NCBI GenBank assembly: GCA_023238725.1
Contig: CM041534.1
Location: 6,012,572 to 6,076,571, forward strand
Reading direction: 5' to 3'
DNA from: Scortum barcoo
Taxonomy: Eukaryota; Chordata; Actinopteri; Centrarchiformes; Terapontidae
Length of the DNA stretch: 64,000 nucleotides
This document shows positions 21,301 to 34,299 of this stretch, one piece after another (positions within the stretch are counted from its first letter, which is position 1; each line of letters starts with the position of its first letter). A program made the translations under genes and the position numbers. Below the pieces are notes generated by a model. The model made no database searches. It worked only from the letters and a program-made list of their open reading frames with translations, and was not told the origin of the DNA.

Positions 21301-24300
21301 AAGCAAATAAAACATCAAACAACAGCACCTCTGGTGACTGGTATTCTCATATTCTGAGGTATTGTTGCAATTAACGGTTTGCTTCTGTTTGTACTGCTGT
21401 CTGGGCAGTAGCTTACTTTGACAGGTTTAGGGATTAAAACTTTAGAAAATTAGAAGGACTGAATGGGGCTGGAAAATGCTGTGATTACTGAAGATTACCA
21501 ATAGATAATAGGTCATTTTTGTCTTGCTCATAGGAATGTTAATTAAATTTGTCTGTGTATACTACATGCCATCCCTGTTCATAAATTTCTGCAATATGAA
21601 GTTTTCACTTTGTTTTTGTACAGCTGGGGATTGTGTACCGAGACATCAAATTGGAAAACATTCTTCTTGACAGTGATGGCCATGTGGTATTGACAGATTT
21701 CGGGCTTAGCAAGGAGTTTCTGGAAGAAGAGGTATGCAGTCACAATACCTAAATCTAAAGAATATATGTAGACAATGATACAGGGAATATGTATCCAATC
21801 ATTACACTTTTTTTAAAGTCATATAAGATCTGTTTCTACTGTTGTCCTGTATCTTCCTGTACTCCTCGTTACAGAAGGAAAGAACCTACTCTTTCTGTGG
21901 CACAATCGAGTACATGGCACCTGAAATCATCAGGGGGAAAGCCGGGCATGGCAAGGTAAATATATGACAGAAAGGCAGAATGTCCTGATGTTGAGTGTTC
22001 ATATCATTTTGGTAATGCTAAAGAGTGGTAATGACAACCTGTATGAAAATTGTTCAAATAATTTATTTTGTACTTTAAGATATTTCGGGATAATGGAGAG
22101 GTCAGCTGTCACTTGAACGTGTAGTTGTAGATATTTAAATTGCTTTTAACACTTAAATTATGTAAGCCTCATGTCTTTGGGTAACTGCAGTGCCTATGCA
22201 GAACACGTAAAAATAGTCTATGAATAACACCTACTTTGAACACTGTACATACCGATGTACTATACATTAGATCTTGATAGACATTTTTGGTTATAACAGA
22301 CAACCCAGGTCCCACTGACTAAATGCACAGTGGGTGCCTTATCTTGTCTTATCTTATTTTGTGCTTTTACGCCATTTATGTAATATTTTGTTTAAGCCGT
22401 CTTCTCCTTCAGTCGGTAGATTGGTGGAGTCTTGGGATCCTGATGTTTGAGCTTCTGACAGGAGCATCTCCTTTTACCTTGGAGGGAGAGAGGAACTCCC
22501 AGAGTGAGGTGTCAAAGTGAGTGCGGCGGTACTCATCTACATAAAACATGTTTTCAACTATTAAACCTACTGTCTTCAGACTCGGGTCTAAAAAATGATC
22601 TCAGCCATTGTGTTTTTTCATTCGTCTATGTAGCACTAATTGCAGTTGCATAATTGTAAAATGTGATTGTCCTTATCACAGTAAACGTGTTAAATCTTCT
22701 TTTCTCACACACCGTCTTTATAAGGATACTCTGTTAACAAAATGAGCAGTATTTTATTTCCTTACTATTCTTTTCCACCTGTCTTCCCTCAGACGTATTT
22801 TGCGCTGTGATCCGCCGTTCCCCTCTATGATTGGACCCGTTGCTCAGGACCTGTTGAAGAAGTTGTTGGTGAAGGATCCCCACAGGAGGCTGGGCTCTGG
22901 GCCACGAGGGGCTGAAGACATCAAAGCACATCCCTTCTTCAAGGTCCTATTTAGTCCAACTGCCAGTCCCTCGAACATCTCTTGTCCCCTGTCACCTCTT
23001 TGCACTCATACATAACTCTTCCCATCTGCTTTTTGTTTCCTAACAGGGGCTGAACTGGGCTGACCTGGCACAGAAGAAGGTGTCAAGTCCATTCAAGCCA
23101 GAGCTGAAGAGTGAACTTGATGTGGGGAACTTTGCAGAGGAGTTCACAGGGATGGACCCTGTCTACTCTCCGGCGAGCACGCCCCCAAGCACTGACCGCC
23201 TGTTCAAGGTTAGTCCTCGCTGTTTAACCTTGATCCCTATAAAAGCTGCATTTCCATATATAAATATTAACATCATATTACTGATATCAGTGTTAACCTA
23301 ATCATAAATCAAATATGATATGTTGATATAAGATGTTTTAATCCAGTGTTTGGGGAAGGGTTATGTTTTGTTTGTTTTTTTTTCAATTATGTGTAATTTT
23401 AGGTAGTCTGCTCTCTTTCTCTCCCTCCCTCTTCCTCAAAACAGCCTTTTCAAAACACACTCCCTTGTCTAACACCTAACATTACCTCTCTGTTGTTTCA
23501 GGGTTACTCCTTTATTGCTCCTTCCATCCTGTTCAATAAGAACGCGGTCATGGGGGACTTTGTAGATTTCCAGGCTCGGGCTGATCGACCAGGTTCAGCC
23601 TCTGTCCAACGCAGTGCAATGTTAGAGGTATGAATGTTTTGGTTTAGAGGTTTAGAGTGATTTGGTGATTAGTTGTTTTTCTTTACTTTATGGCAGAGCA
23701 GCGTGTTTGCAAAACCAGCACATCTTCATTAGAAGTCCTTCTGCAATTCAGATAGGTGAAAAATTGCATCTAAAAAGGCTCAGCAGAGTTTGTTAATTAG
23801 GACAGACAGGAAGGAAGACAGGAAAAGAAACATAGTTTATGTAGCCTCATTTATTACCAAAGTTCGCAGACATTATTTTACTGCATGCGTCGCTTGATTT
23901 TTATCAAGGGATAGGCAATATTGAAAAGTTATTACAATAACAGGATACCTTGCTCTGATAATGCTCATCACATGAGACACATTAGGTGTAAAGATTTATT
24001 ACAGAGGACAGAAATTAGAGCAATTTGACTTAATCATTTCTTTGTATGTAACAACATGTACTCCTTATAGTAAAATACAATCCCAGTTTGACTATAATGA
24101 TCGCTTATAAAGAATTGATGTTTATATATTGACCAACATGGTTTCATCAAAATGTAAATGCAAATTGTATCTCTAGGTATCTCCAGGTTGTGCCACAATT
24201 GGTCAGTGCATACCAAAGTCAGATTCTTTTTTTACACTGCTGGAAGTCGTGTCCCATTGCACAAGAAAGAAGAACAAGCACAGCACATCTCTCTTAACAG

Positions 24301-27300
24301 CTCAACGTGACTCATATCTTCCTGTCGTTTTTTCAGGAGTCCCAGTTTTTTCAGCACTATGAGCTGTGTCTACAAGGGCCGCCGCTCGGTGAGGGTAGTT
24401 TCTCTGTGTGCAGGAAATGCAGACACAAGCAAAGTGACCGCGAATACGCTGTCAAGATCGTCAGCCGCAGGTGAGTGGAGATGTGAGGCTACAACATCTA
24501 AGTCAGTCACAGAATATCCTTGTTAATACTAAATGTGTCTTTTGACTGTTAGAATGGAGGCAAACACCCAGAGGGAGATTGCTGCTTTGAGGCAATGTGA
24601 GGCTCACCCAAACATCGTCAAGCTGCAAGAAGTCTACACTGATCAGGTACAGTGGAGGATAACGTACAATTACTGACACAAAATTAATGCAATAAATGGT
24701 GAATATGCTTTTTGTAATTTCAAGAAAATAGAAACTTTGGTCATATTATGCAATCTGCGACAACAAAATCATGGTGTTGACGCTTTGCTCATCTCCCTCT
24801 CTGGCAGTATCACACATATTTAGTGATGGAGCTCCTGCGAGGCGGGGAGTTGCTGGAAAGGATCAAGAGGAAGAAACTCTTTGGCGAAGCGGAGGCCAGT
24901 CAGCTGTTGCAGAGCCTGGTATCAGCTGTCAGCTTCATGCACGAGGCCGGAGTCGTGCACAGAGACCTCAAACCAGAGGTGAGCCGTGCTTCGACTTGAT
25001 TCATTCCTGAATATAAACAGAATCTCATTTAAAATAAACCGCAAAGTGATGACTCCACTCTAATGCCACAGTAGCTCTGAGCAATGTCTTGTATACACGC
25101 ACGTATATATGATTCTGTAGATATGAAAACATCAGTCCAGTGTTATTACAACCACAATTATACTACATCACATCACACTGACATTTAAAATGCACTTCAA
25201 TAATTAAAAATTTCCAGAGAAGTTAAGGAGGAAGTCACAGCGTGTAGAGTTATTGGGTCGAGTAATGTGGCGAGAAGGAGTATTAGTGGGAATGAGATCA
25301 GAGTGAAGTTTTAATTGTCTCCATATTTTTCCACTGTGAACTGCATGTGTCCTGTGTGCCCCCAGGATGAATCGCATAAACAGCCTGAATACAGAGTTAT
25401 AACCGACCAGTTTGATGTGTGGGGATGTTAGTGTGCTTATTTTGCAGCGTCGTTTCTCCATGATTTAATCGAGGTAAACACAGCGGACAACAGTGCATAG
25501 CGCCTCTGTGTTGCGGCTGCAGATTTATCACACACATATCCTGCCGTCTTCAGATGGCGGTGGGATTTAATTAACTGAAGGAGAAGGCTTTCATGTAGTA
25601 TAAAGCAGCTGTGAATGACAGATAGTGATAAGAATCAACCATTAACTTTTAGTTCTGCAGTGTTTTACTGAGACGCTTGTCGTAGTTGCATAAAGTTTTA
25701 GTTTTGATGCCAATCTAAATGCATTTAGAGGTTGGAGAGTGTTTTCATTAAAACAGTTTATCTACATGATTCCACTTTTTTTTTTCACTTTTTGACAAAA
25801 TCTAAATGATGGATCATGGTCAGATGGGTGATAGCAAATAGTTCTTATTGTCCGGCATCTAATCTAATTTTCACAAAATATCAGCAACAAAGTTTGCAGT
25901 GCTTAATTTGAATGAAACTCCCATCTCTTTGCCCTCTACTGCCACCTTAGCACCACATGTGCTGCCCTGGGCGCTTATAATTGCCGTACATACAGGCAAA
26001 GCATTGATATATGCTTTGCCTGTATGTACGGCAACACACTAACTTGTAGTAGAAGTATTCAAGGGTGGTATTAGCCTTTTGTCTGTCAGGAAAATAGAGC
26101 ACTAGGTGTTAAAAGTCAAGAAAAATACGAGAATGATCATTGATTTCGTGTGTTTGCCTTCCAGAACGTGCTGTTTGCAGACGAGGGGGAGGAGTCAGTG
26201 CTGAAAGTAATAGATTTTGGATTTGCCCGCCTGTGCCCTGCAGGCAGCGCCCCCCTGCAGACTCCCTGCTTCACTCTGCAGTACGCTGCACCTGAACTCT
26301 TTGAGAGTGCAGGATATGACAAAGCCTGTGACCTCTGGAGTCTTGGGGTCATCCTGGTAGTTTGACTGAAATTAAAAAGTTTCTTTCACATCAGCAAGGC
26401 TACTTTAAGTACTAATGACTCTGTATGTGTTTCCATCAGTACACCATGCTGTCAGGCCAGGTGCCGTTTCAGAGCGAACAGCGTGGCGTGACCTCATCAT
26501 ATGCTGCCGACATCATGCAAAAAATAAAAGAGGGGGATTTCTCATTGGATGGGGAGGCCTGGAAGGGCGTATCAGAGGATGCCAAAGAGCTAGTTAAAGG
26601 TATGTGCGCTTGTGAGCTTTTAGTGACACATTTGCTGTTCACTGTAGTTGATAGGGCCGGATTACATAACTCACAATAGTACGTGCTTCGTTGGAGTTTT
26701 TGCTTTTCCCTATGGTGCTGGAGAATGTGATGGTGGATAGTTTAGGTATGTTTGTACGACTTAAGGGGTCAAGAGAAATGTTCATTCCACACCCACTCTC
26801 TGCAAGTCTGCTTGTTTAATCTCTATCTCTTACATCTCGTTCTGCTGTCTTTGTGTGTCTGTGACTGTTTTAAAATCCTCGCTCTACGATTTAAGGTCTG
26901 CTGACAGTGGATCCAGAGAGGCGTCTCAAACTCTCTGATCTGAAAGAGAACAGCTGGCTGCAGGGCGGAGCGTCCATGTCCACCACTCCTTTGTGCACTC
27001 CAGATGTGCTGGAGTCTAGTGGGCCTACTGTCCGCACCTATGTCAATGCCACCTACAAGGTAATGACACCGTATACCAAACTTCTCAAAGTTCTTAAAAG
27101 ATGATAGGTGTATATACTTGACGTGTTGCTTTTATTTTCCTCTCTCGCCAGGCTTTCAACCGTGGTAAGAGAGAGGGCTTCTTTCTGAAAAGTGTCGACA
27201 ACGCCCCCCTTGCAAAAAGACGAAAGCTGAAGATGACAAGTACAGGCGTAGAGACCCGGTGGAGTTCATCCTCATCATCGTCCTCCTCCTCCACTTCCTC

Positions 27301-27364
27301 CTCTGCATCTGCAACAGCATCTCAAGCACAGCCAAAGCAAACTGTAACCCCGAAGAAGAGCTAG
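18340..27364 (+). CDS. rps6ka4: Ribosomal protein S6 kinase alpha-4 (MSK2), dual-domain nuclear kinase
   Basis: MSK kinases are activated by ERK/p38 and phosphorylate CREB, ATF1 and histone H3 in the nucleus. Coding exons: 18340-18427, 19627-19698, 20143-20210, 20709-20859, 21049-21164, 21624-21731, 21875-21955, 22413-22516, 22793-22943, 23047-23208, 23502-23627, 24337-24470, 24553-24646, 24808-24978, 26165-26356, 26440-26599, 26896-27059, 27152-27364; phases agree, giving 784 aa (human MSK2 772). N-kinase: GTGAYG 51-56, Lys76, Asp172 (YRD), DFG 189-191, activation-loop Ser207 (TYSFCGTIEYMAPE). Linker: turn-motif Ser354 and GYSFIAPSILF 368-378. C-kinase: Lys449, HRD 536-538, DFG 559-561, Thr575 (QTPCFTLQYAAPE). 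The tail has the LAKRRK nuclear/MAPK-docking motif and a ten-serine run. DYVSGGEMFTHLYQR, TLEGERN and FLKSVDNAPLAKRR favour MSK2 over MSK1 (rps6ka5). All key catalytic and regulatory residues are present. Confidence 0.96.
25981..26034. repeat. Perfect 24-bp inverted repeat in an rps6ka4 intron
   Basis: Arms 25981-26004 and 26011-26034 are exact reverse complements separated by TGATAT. The pairing stops immediately outside. It lies in the 24979-26164 intron, about 130 bp before the next exon. In RNA it would form a 24-bp hairpin with a 6-nt loop. Confidence 0.9.
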
Positions 27365-29650
27365 CCTAAAAGGCGGGGGAGAGAACGTGCTTATCCTGGC
27401 AACACCATGTTCTCCAGCGGTGACAGGGTCACCCAGATCCAAAACATACTGACGAACCAAAAGACTGGTTTAGGTTAGTATTAAGTTTTCAATATAAAAT
27501 CGAATCCCACTTTTTAACAGCAAAGCCACTTCACTCATCATGCCACATTCTCCCCCAAACCAAACGTGTATTTTCCTTGAGTGGGTGGAAGAGAAGATGG
27601 TGGAGGTCCAGTTTGGCACCTTTAAGATGTAGATAAAACTGTGGCCTTGAGAAGAATTATTACTTATTCAGTATTCACTCACCATAATATGGTGATATCA
27701 CACACTAACAGTTAAGAATGAGACATTTACCTATTTTCACTGTGGGTAAGAAACAGTGCCTGGCTACATAGGGATAAAGGGAAAAAGGAGCCATAAATGA
27801 GCAGAAGCCATATATCATATATATCATTTGAGCCGTTGTGAATACACACCAGTTTGCACATAGCAAATGAATAGTCCTTCCAGGAATTAGCAGGATTAAT
27901 CCTTTGATTAATCCTTAATGAATCCTTTACAAATCCTTTGTATGGAGTTATTTTACACTTTGCCACGCTCATAATGATTGGCAAAAAAATATGATATGCC
28001 ACAACTGTTGCGCTACATGTCGGCACTTTGCTCTAAAAAGAAAGCAGTTTTGTGGAAACTTAAATTTTTTTGCTTCTCGATTGTTTTGGTTGAGCAAAAA
28101 TCTATTTGTTTGCACTATTTGGAGAGAATGTAAATGATCAAATGGTAAAAAAAAAAAAAAAAAAAGCTAATTTGCTGAAAGGATGGAGTGCAGAGGAAAA
28201 TTCTTGTGATATGTATAACCTGTGAGATAGCAAAGAGCGAATAATGCTGTAGTGGAACTCTTCTCTATTGGATGCGTGCTATTTTACCTGTCAGTCCTAA
28301 AAGCACTGACTTTGCTAAGCAGTTGCACCTCCAATACACTACCAACTCGTACAGTTTCCATTGAACACAACGCGGAACACATGTCTTGATCGATAGCGCT
28401 AATTGAAGTGGTTGCAGTACCTAAAAAGTGTCCAACAGTAGCACGTGTAAAAACTGCTGAAGACACGGAAGCAGTCGTGAAACAAGAGTGTGATTTATTT
28501 TCTTCTTGTCATACTTGCTGTATATTACTCGCATTATTGTGCCGGTCAGAAAATCTCGAGCATGCTAATCTTTTGTGATGAACTGTAAGAACTTTTTCTA
28601 AATTTTGGTATCTCGGGTTTACAAAGGAAATATCATCCAGAATGTTTTTCTGCTGCCAAGTGCAGTTTTTGCACGTACATTGGAGCAAAATCTGTTTGGG
28701 TGATTTTTTTTTTTTTTTTTTTATGCGTGCACATCACCTTCGGCTTGTGAATTTTCAAAGGGTTTTACAGTTCTCTGTTGCCCAGTCAGAACCAGCGCCA
28801 TTTGTGGCTATCACAAATACAATCTGATTTGATATAGTAAAACATCGTTGCACCTCAATTCAGCTCAGCAAGTTTTCACCTGGGCTCGAAGGGTCACCGA
28901 GATATATCTTTTTACAGATATGGTTTTAAAACATTGTCCGGCTTTAAAATACAAATAATGTTACAGTTTAAGACACTTAATAATGACTTTGAAATGGTTC
29001 TTGTGCCAGATCTCTTGTGTATATACTCATTCTTGATTTAGGGAAAAGAAAAAAATGTATGTAATGATTTAAATTTTGACAACTGTTTTAATGGTATATT
29101 AGTTTCCTGAAGTAATTATGTTTTTATTGGACGTTTCCTTTTTTTTTTTACATGTGGCACAGTCAGTTGATCAATTAAAAACATTTCAGCTTTAAAGGTG
29201 CTTTCTGATATTTATTACATGTAAGTGATTTTAATGCTGTGGTAATGGGATTGATGATTAAATTGGCTCTTGTTGTGTACCAGGCCTGTGTGTGAGTGTG
29301 TATGGCTGCGTGAGAGCATGAGTGACGCTGGGAGTTTGGTTGTACTGATATTTCTCTACCAGATGAAGCATTATTGTTACTGTATTATTTTCTTGTTGGT
29401 TTTTGCCGCCTTTGTCTGTTTGAAGGTAACTGGTTGTTTGTGTTTGAACATTTTTACTCAAGAAACTGTGCTTTTATTGGTGTTGATATTTTTTGCTGTA
29501 GTAAATGATGTTTTTTTCCTTTCTCTTTCTTTTTTTTTTAAGCATTACTATTTTACTGAGATGCACTGTCACTGATGTCGTAACTGGGAATTTATCTTTT
29601 GCACCAGGATTTTTTAGTTGGTGCAAAATAAACATTACTTTTAAATAGAT
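27365..29650 (+). other. rps6ka4: rps6ka4 3'UTR
   Basis: AT-rich noncoding sequence with a poly(A) run near 28149-28165, T-runs and several ATTTA motifs. AATAAA at 29627-29632 (GTGCAAAATAAAC) is the best distal poly(A) signal. An earlier ATTAAA-type signal is near 29176. The long extent is inferred from signals, not transcripts. Confidence 0.5.
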
Positions 29651-31780
29651 GCTTGCATGGTTTCTCTTTTGAGTGTCGTGACTGTTTTGTAAATGGTTCT
29701 GTGAATCAGAGTGCTCATTAGTTTGAACATTGTTAGCACTGGCTACACTGTGTTCCATTCATACTGATGGTGAGACGTAAAATGATTGGTACTAAGTGCA
29801 AATACAATACATTACACTGGAGGTTTGATAAGTTTTCCATTTGACAAAAGCCTTTCTAAAAACAGCTCTTTTGTAACACACTGAAAGAAAAGCTCTCATT
29901 AAAGAGCTTTAATCAGTCTGCTCCTCCTGAAATAATGGTCACACTGCCGGGATGAGACATTTTACCACCAAATAAGATCTGTTCGTTTCCTAAATTGTGG
30001 TGCCATTTGATAAACTTAAGATCAATTATTTGCAACAGTCAGTCATGTTCATAGTCACTTTAAAGTTTATAAAATTACCTTTCTCTTGTCTGGAAAACTA
30101 CCATGGCTCTTTGTGCATGTTACAACAAAAGACCAAGGACAAAAATAAGGGGTTGAGTTGGTTTATAAACATCTTTATTCTGTTTGATCCTCAGCTGGTC
30201 TTCAGAAAAGCTCTTTTAGATATGAATGTCTTTCCTGTAAACAGCCATCTATATGCCATCATTACCACACCACACACAGTTTGCGTCTGAATATGAAGGC
30301 ATGTTTGTAGGTGGAAACAACACATTGTGTGCAATACAAGTCTCTGGAATTTCGAAAGTCCTCTGTAGCCTTAATCTGTGTTTTTAGTGTAGAACTGAGT
30401 CTGTGTAAAAAGGTCGGTTTTTTGATGACAACTTTAATGTACTTCAGGCGCTGATTGCTTGAGGTACTTGACACAGATAGTTCTGACATGCTGAGGTCTT
30501 GTTCCAAATATCCTTCTATAAAAACACTGAATTAATCACACATTCAGTGCATACGATATAAATATGTTAGCAGGTGGCACGGAAAGGCTTGACCCTGCAG
30601 ATAATAGACAGGCTGTTAGCACACTGTTGAGCCCTGAGCCCCATTTAGTGCTGTTCTTCACCTGATCTTGGTGTCCTTGAAATTCCTGGGCTTTCTTTTT
30701 TCTTTTTATTAAAACTATTTTAGGTAGCAGGGACACAAGACTAAGTGGAGTGTATCGTATTTGATACATACAGTTTTTGAGACCTCTACATCAACAGTGT
30801 GATATTCCTGAAAAACCTGATGTATACAGTCAAAATGCCAGAAAATACAAAATAACCAAAAAATAAATAAAAATGCAGAATGTAGAAAGAATGATTGGGA
30901 ATCATTTCATAGCTCAGGCTTTAAAGGGTTAATACTGGCATGTAATTATGCATTAATGGTAATTCTGGATGTCATTCACTACAAATGTTACTGCACACTC
31001 ATGTGGCCTGATGACCCTTCAACTCAGTTTTTTAGTCAGCTCCTCTGTTGCTAGCAGGGTGTGTTTGTGTGCGTGTGCGTTTGTGTGTTAATATCCCAGG
31101 GTGTGTAATGAGTTTATTGAACCATTAGGTGGCTGTTGTGTGCTGTCCCGTGTCCTTTGTGTCCTGTTTTATCTCATCTCATCCAGTGTCAGGTGCTCCT
31201 CCTCTCATTTGGTCACTTGTGTAAAAGATATGAATAAGTCACCGTGCTCAATCTAAATAAGTTATAATAGAAATTAAAATGTCTCATGTTGGATCATTTA
31301 ATTTTTCTGTGACTCGTCTGAACAATGCAATGCATGATGGTCAGTGGCACTGAGTTTAGACTGTTGCTTGCTACATTCCCCTTTTAAACCGCATGCATGT
31401 TTAAAACAGGAAGAAGAAGAATTAACAGCACAGGACACAAGAAACAGGACATGGCCGACACAGGCCAGGACAGAGAAGGACACATTGGCCACCTAATGAT
31501 ACCTTTATTCCACAGCACTAGATGTTCAATGACAGCTTCTCACTTAATTACACCCTTTCTCATTTATCACAGATCTAGCAGCTTGTAAAAGACCTTTTAG
31601 CTGTGACCCATATTTTGGATATAGTTCTTTTTTCTTATTTGTCAGAATTTAATTGTTTAATGTACATTTGCTAATAAGCACTAAGCATAAAGTACAGTTG
31701 AGACTGATGAAAATGGGTTATTATTTTGCAGGTATTTGGTCATAAATATAGGCTGGATGAAATTTACCAAATTTAATGGC
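29651..31780. other. Intergenic, no gene seen
   Basis: AT-rich DNA with T/A runs and no coding exon signal. The open frames are short, and none has a recognisable product. Confidence 0.6.
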
Positions 31781-31789
31781 CAATAGTTG

Positions 31790-31970
31790 TTGTGACACTT
31801 CAATCATATCCCCAAATGTCAGCTTCGTGGTGAAACAGAGGAAAAGTCAGGTGATCCCCAAAGTCAGTAGGCTTCATCCAGATTTCAAAGCAATCCATAC
31901 AGTAGTTGTTGGTATATTTCAGCGTGGACTAAAGTGGTGGATCCACAGAGCGACGCTTCCACAGAGTCAC
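31790..31970. repeat. Dispersed repeat family A, copy 1
   Basis: Contains a degenerate form of CAATCCATNNAATAGTTGTTG, then a TATTTCAG...GGACTAAAGTGGTGG phrase and a GAG.GACGCT tail. A second copy is at 61020-61140 in the same orientation. I recognise this as a very common percomorph dispersed repeat. Confidence 0.7.
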
Positions 31971-32831
31971 AAAAGGTGATATTATATTGGTGGTGATGAT
32001 GCATGTGATAACACAAAAGCAAGGAGAAACCAATAAAACTGATTGGCATGCTTTGCAGCCTGCTCATTGATCGTTGGCAGCAGATGAATTCCCTGCTGAG
32101 CCTCTGGGCTAATCAAACTCTTCGCTTCACATATTCCACCAACTGTGTGCTGCAGCAGAGGCCGCTGTTATTGGCACCGCATCGCGCGCAAACAGATGCA
32201 CTTTCTGAAGGGCAAGACTTTTGTCTCTGCAGGAAAACGCAAATGTTGACTCATAAAACTCGCAGTTTCATACAGAACAAGAATGAAAGCCAAGCACACC
32301 ATTGGGAGGAAAAACAGCTCTGTTGGCAGGGTAAATTGAAACTATGTTTAGATTTTGAGGGGAATTAAATATTATTTAGAGGGTAGAATTAAAATGTCAT
32401 CTTACGCATATTAACAGCTCTGCAGACACCTTTGAAAGTGCCATAAAAGCTGTTATTAGCTTTCTAGTAACAAAAAATAAAAGTACTTCAAGATGGGATC
32501 CATTTACAGTTGTGGACAACAATATTTTGTAATGTGTTGCATTTCCTCATAATGTGAGACCTTGCAGTTTTAATGAAGCAGTGAAATGTAATGTTGCACT
32601 AAAATCAGACCTGCACTTCTAAATGTGGGAGAGTTACTGCTCTTGTGCAGCTGTCCAGCTTAGTCTCTATGTTAAAAACTCAGTTAAGTGTCTTAACTGA
32701 TGAGGGTGCTTAATGAAATATTTAAAAGGCTATTAAAATATGTGGTTTGTGATAATAATATACGTCACAAAATGTTGCTCATCGAGCACCCACAATGCTC
32801 TATTAGTTCACTTATAAGTTTCATGAACTCT

Positions 32832-32852
32832 GACGCTGTCCGTGGTCCTGAG
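32832..32852 (-). promoter_or_regulatory. RE1/NRSE-like (REST binding) site
   Basis: The minus strand contains CAGGACCACGGACAGCG within a 21-bp match that agrees with the canonical RE1 consensus at 18 of 21 positions by eye. Mismatches are at consensus positions 1, 6 and 20. The two half sites have the canonical spacing. About 50 bp to the right a second GCACC...GACAGCACT stretch resembles RE1 half sites with altered spacing. REST sites normally silence neuronal genes outside neurons; the target here is unknown. Confidence 0.55.
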
Positions 32853-33404
32853 TGCTGCACCATAAATTCCACACCACCGGGGGTCAGCAGGGTGCTTGGC
32901 ACCGACAGCACTGGAGCCACAGTGAGCGATCGAGAAGCGATGGATAACATGAATAAAATGTGTCATTGAGCCATTAATCAGATCAATCCCTGGGTGGAAG
33001 ATTTGCACGGAATAAATGTAATATATCGAGCATGACAAAGACAGGTTTGGATGGAACCATCAATTTTTTGGTTAACCATCAAAACCATCAATTACAGTCT
33101 GCTCGGCTTGGAAGTGACCCAAGAACAGAGTGTACTTCCTTCAGTCGGCGGTGTACACACACAAGGAGGGAGGAAACATTTACCAGCAGCAGCATCATGC
33201 TGTAAGAATTCACTTATTGATGAGTTTTCAGAGCAGATCATACATGCACATGCGCTCCTCCTCCATTGCTTTAATTAAACAGTTCAATAGTAACAAAAAG
33301 TGTGTGAGTTGGGCTCTGTGGAGAACAAGGGGCATCGGTCTGCTGTACGATGGAAACTGTACAGTACTATTAGACTGGAGAGAAAAACCCATTAGAATAT
33401 AAGG

Positions 33405-33680
33405 TTAATGTGACACGTTTAAATGGGCACTCCACCTATATTACATATAGGTCTTTGCTCATTATTGGGAGTGCTACCAAGCCTGTTGTTTAATGTTCTC
33501 TGTGACTCTGGAGGAGCTTTCTAAAGCCTCATGGAAATAACCCTGGTGATGTCATAATCATGTCATCTGGGTGATCAGGAGGTGGACTTCTGATTAGTAT
33601 TTTTAACAGGCACAGCAAGCCTAATGAAGGGTGCTGCTAAGTTGGATTCTGGGAAATGTAGGAATCTACAAAAGCTTGAC
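33405..33680. repeat. Dispersed teleost repeat ('GGGCACTCCACC' type)
   Basis: Begins with AAATGGGCACTCCACC. It continues through TGTTCTCTGTGACTCTGGAG, CTCATGGAAATAACCCTG, GATGTCAT repeats and GGGAAATGTAGGA. I recognise this order from percomorph dispersed repeats. It includes short inverted pieces (ACCTATAT/ATATAGGT near 33432-33450). Confidence 0.6.
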
Positions 33681-34299
33681 CTATGCTAGTGGATAAACAC
33701 TTCCTAACTTCCACTTCTTAACCTGTTTTGACCATTTCCCATCTTTATCACAGAAGTCCCTTGAATAACCTTTTATACACAAAGTCATCCTTTTGCCCTC
33801 TTCTCCTCTACAGCATCTTCCGATGTGTAGCACAAGAATAAATGCAAAGAAAATTAAACATGTCACAATAAAGGCGTTGTTTACTTTTACTGTTGTCAGT
33901 TGATCTAAATGTCAGGGACTGGAACTGGGTGACATTTTTGTTAGAGTTTATCTCATTGTGATTAAGAGGTTTCATTAACCTAAGGGCCAAAAGAATTTTT
34001 CCCAGCTTACAGCTTTCATTAATTTGAAGTTAGAAATGAAAAATAACAGTGACAGTATTGCGTTCAAAAGTGTAAGCATGCTTAAGCTTTATGAAATTGC
34101 TCCAGGATTTGCTGAGTGCATCATCGCTGGCCAACAACCTTGGAGGATGAATAAGAATGATTCCTTGCCGTGTAGGTTCACTTCCCTCCTCTTACCTTGG
34201 ACCTCCTCTGACTCAACGGCATGAACACAAGCAACTTTTAATTTTGCAGCGGCCAACTTCTCAGAAAACTGACTCATACGGCGCGCACAGAGCTGCTTT

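Noticed and set aside
25981..26034. The intronic hairpin as a microRNA gene.
   Set aside because: The stem is only 24 bp with perfect pairing and a 6-nt loop, shorter than normal precursors. It is kept as an inverted repeat instead.
18340..27364. Assignment as rps6ka5 (MSK1) rather than rps6ka4.
   Set aside because: Diagnostic segments (VSGGEMFTHLYQR, TLEGERN, FLKSVDNAPLAKRR, short acidic N-terminus) match MSK2, and the neighbourhood with stip1 fits human 11q13.
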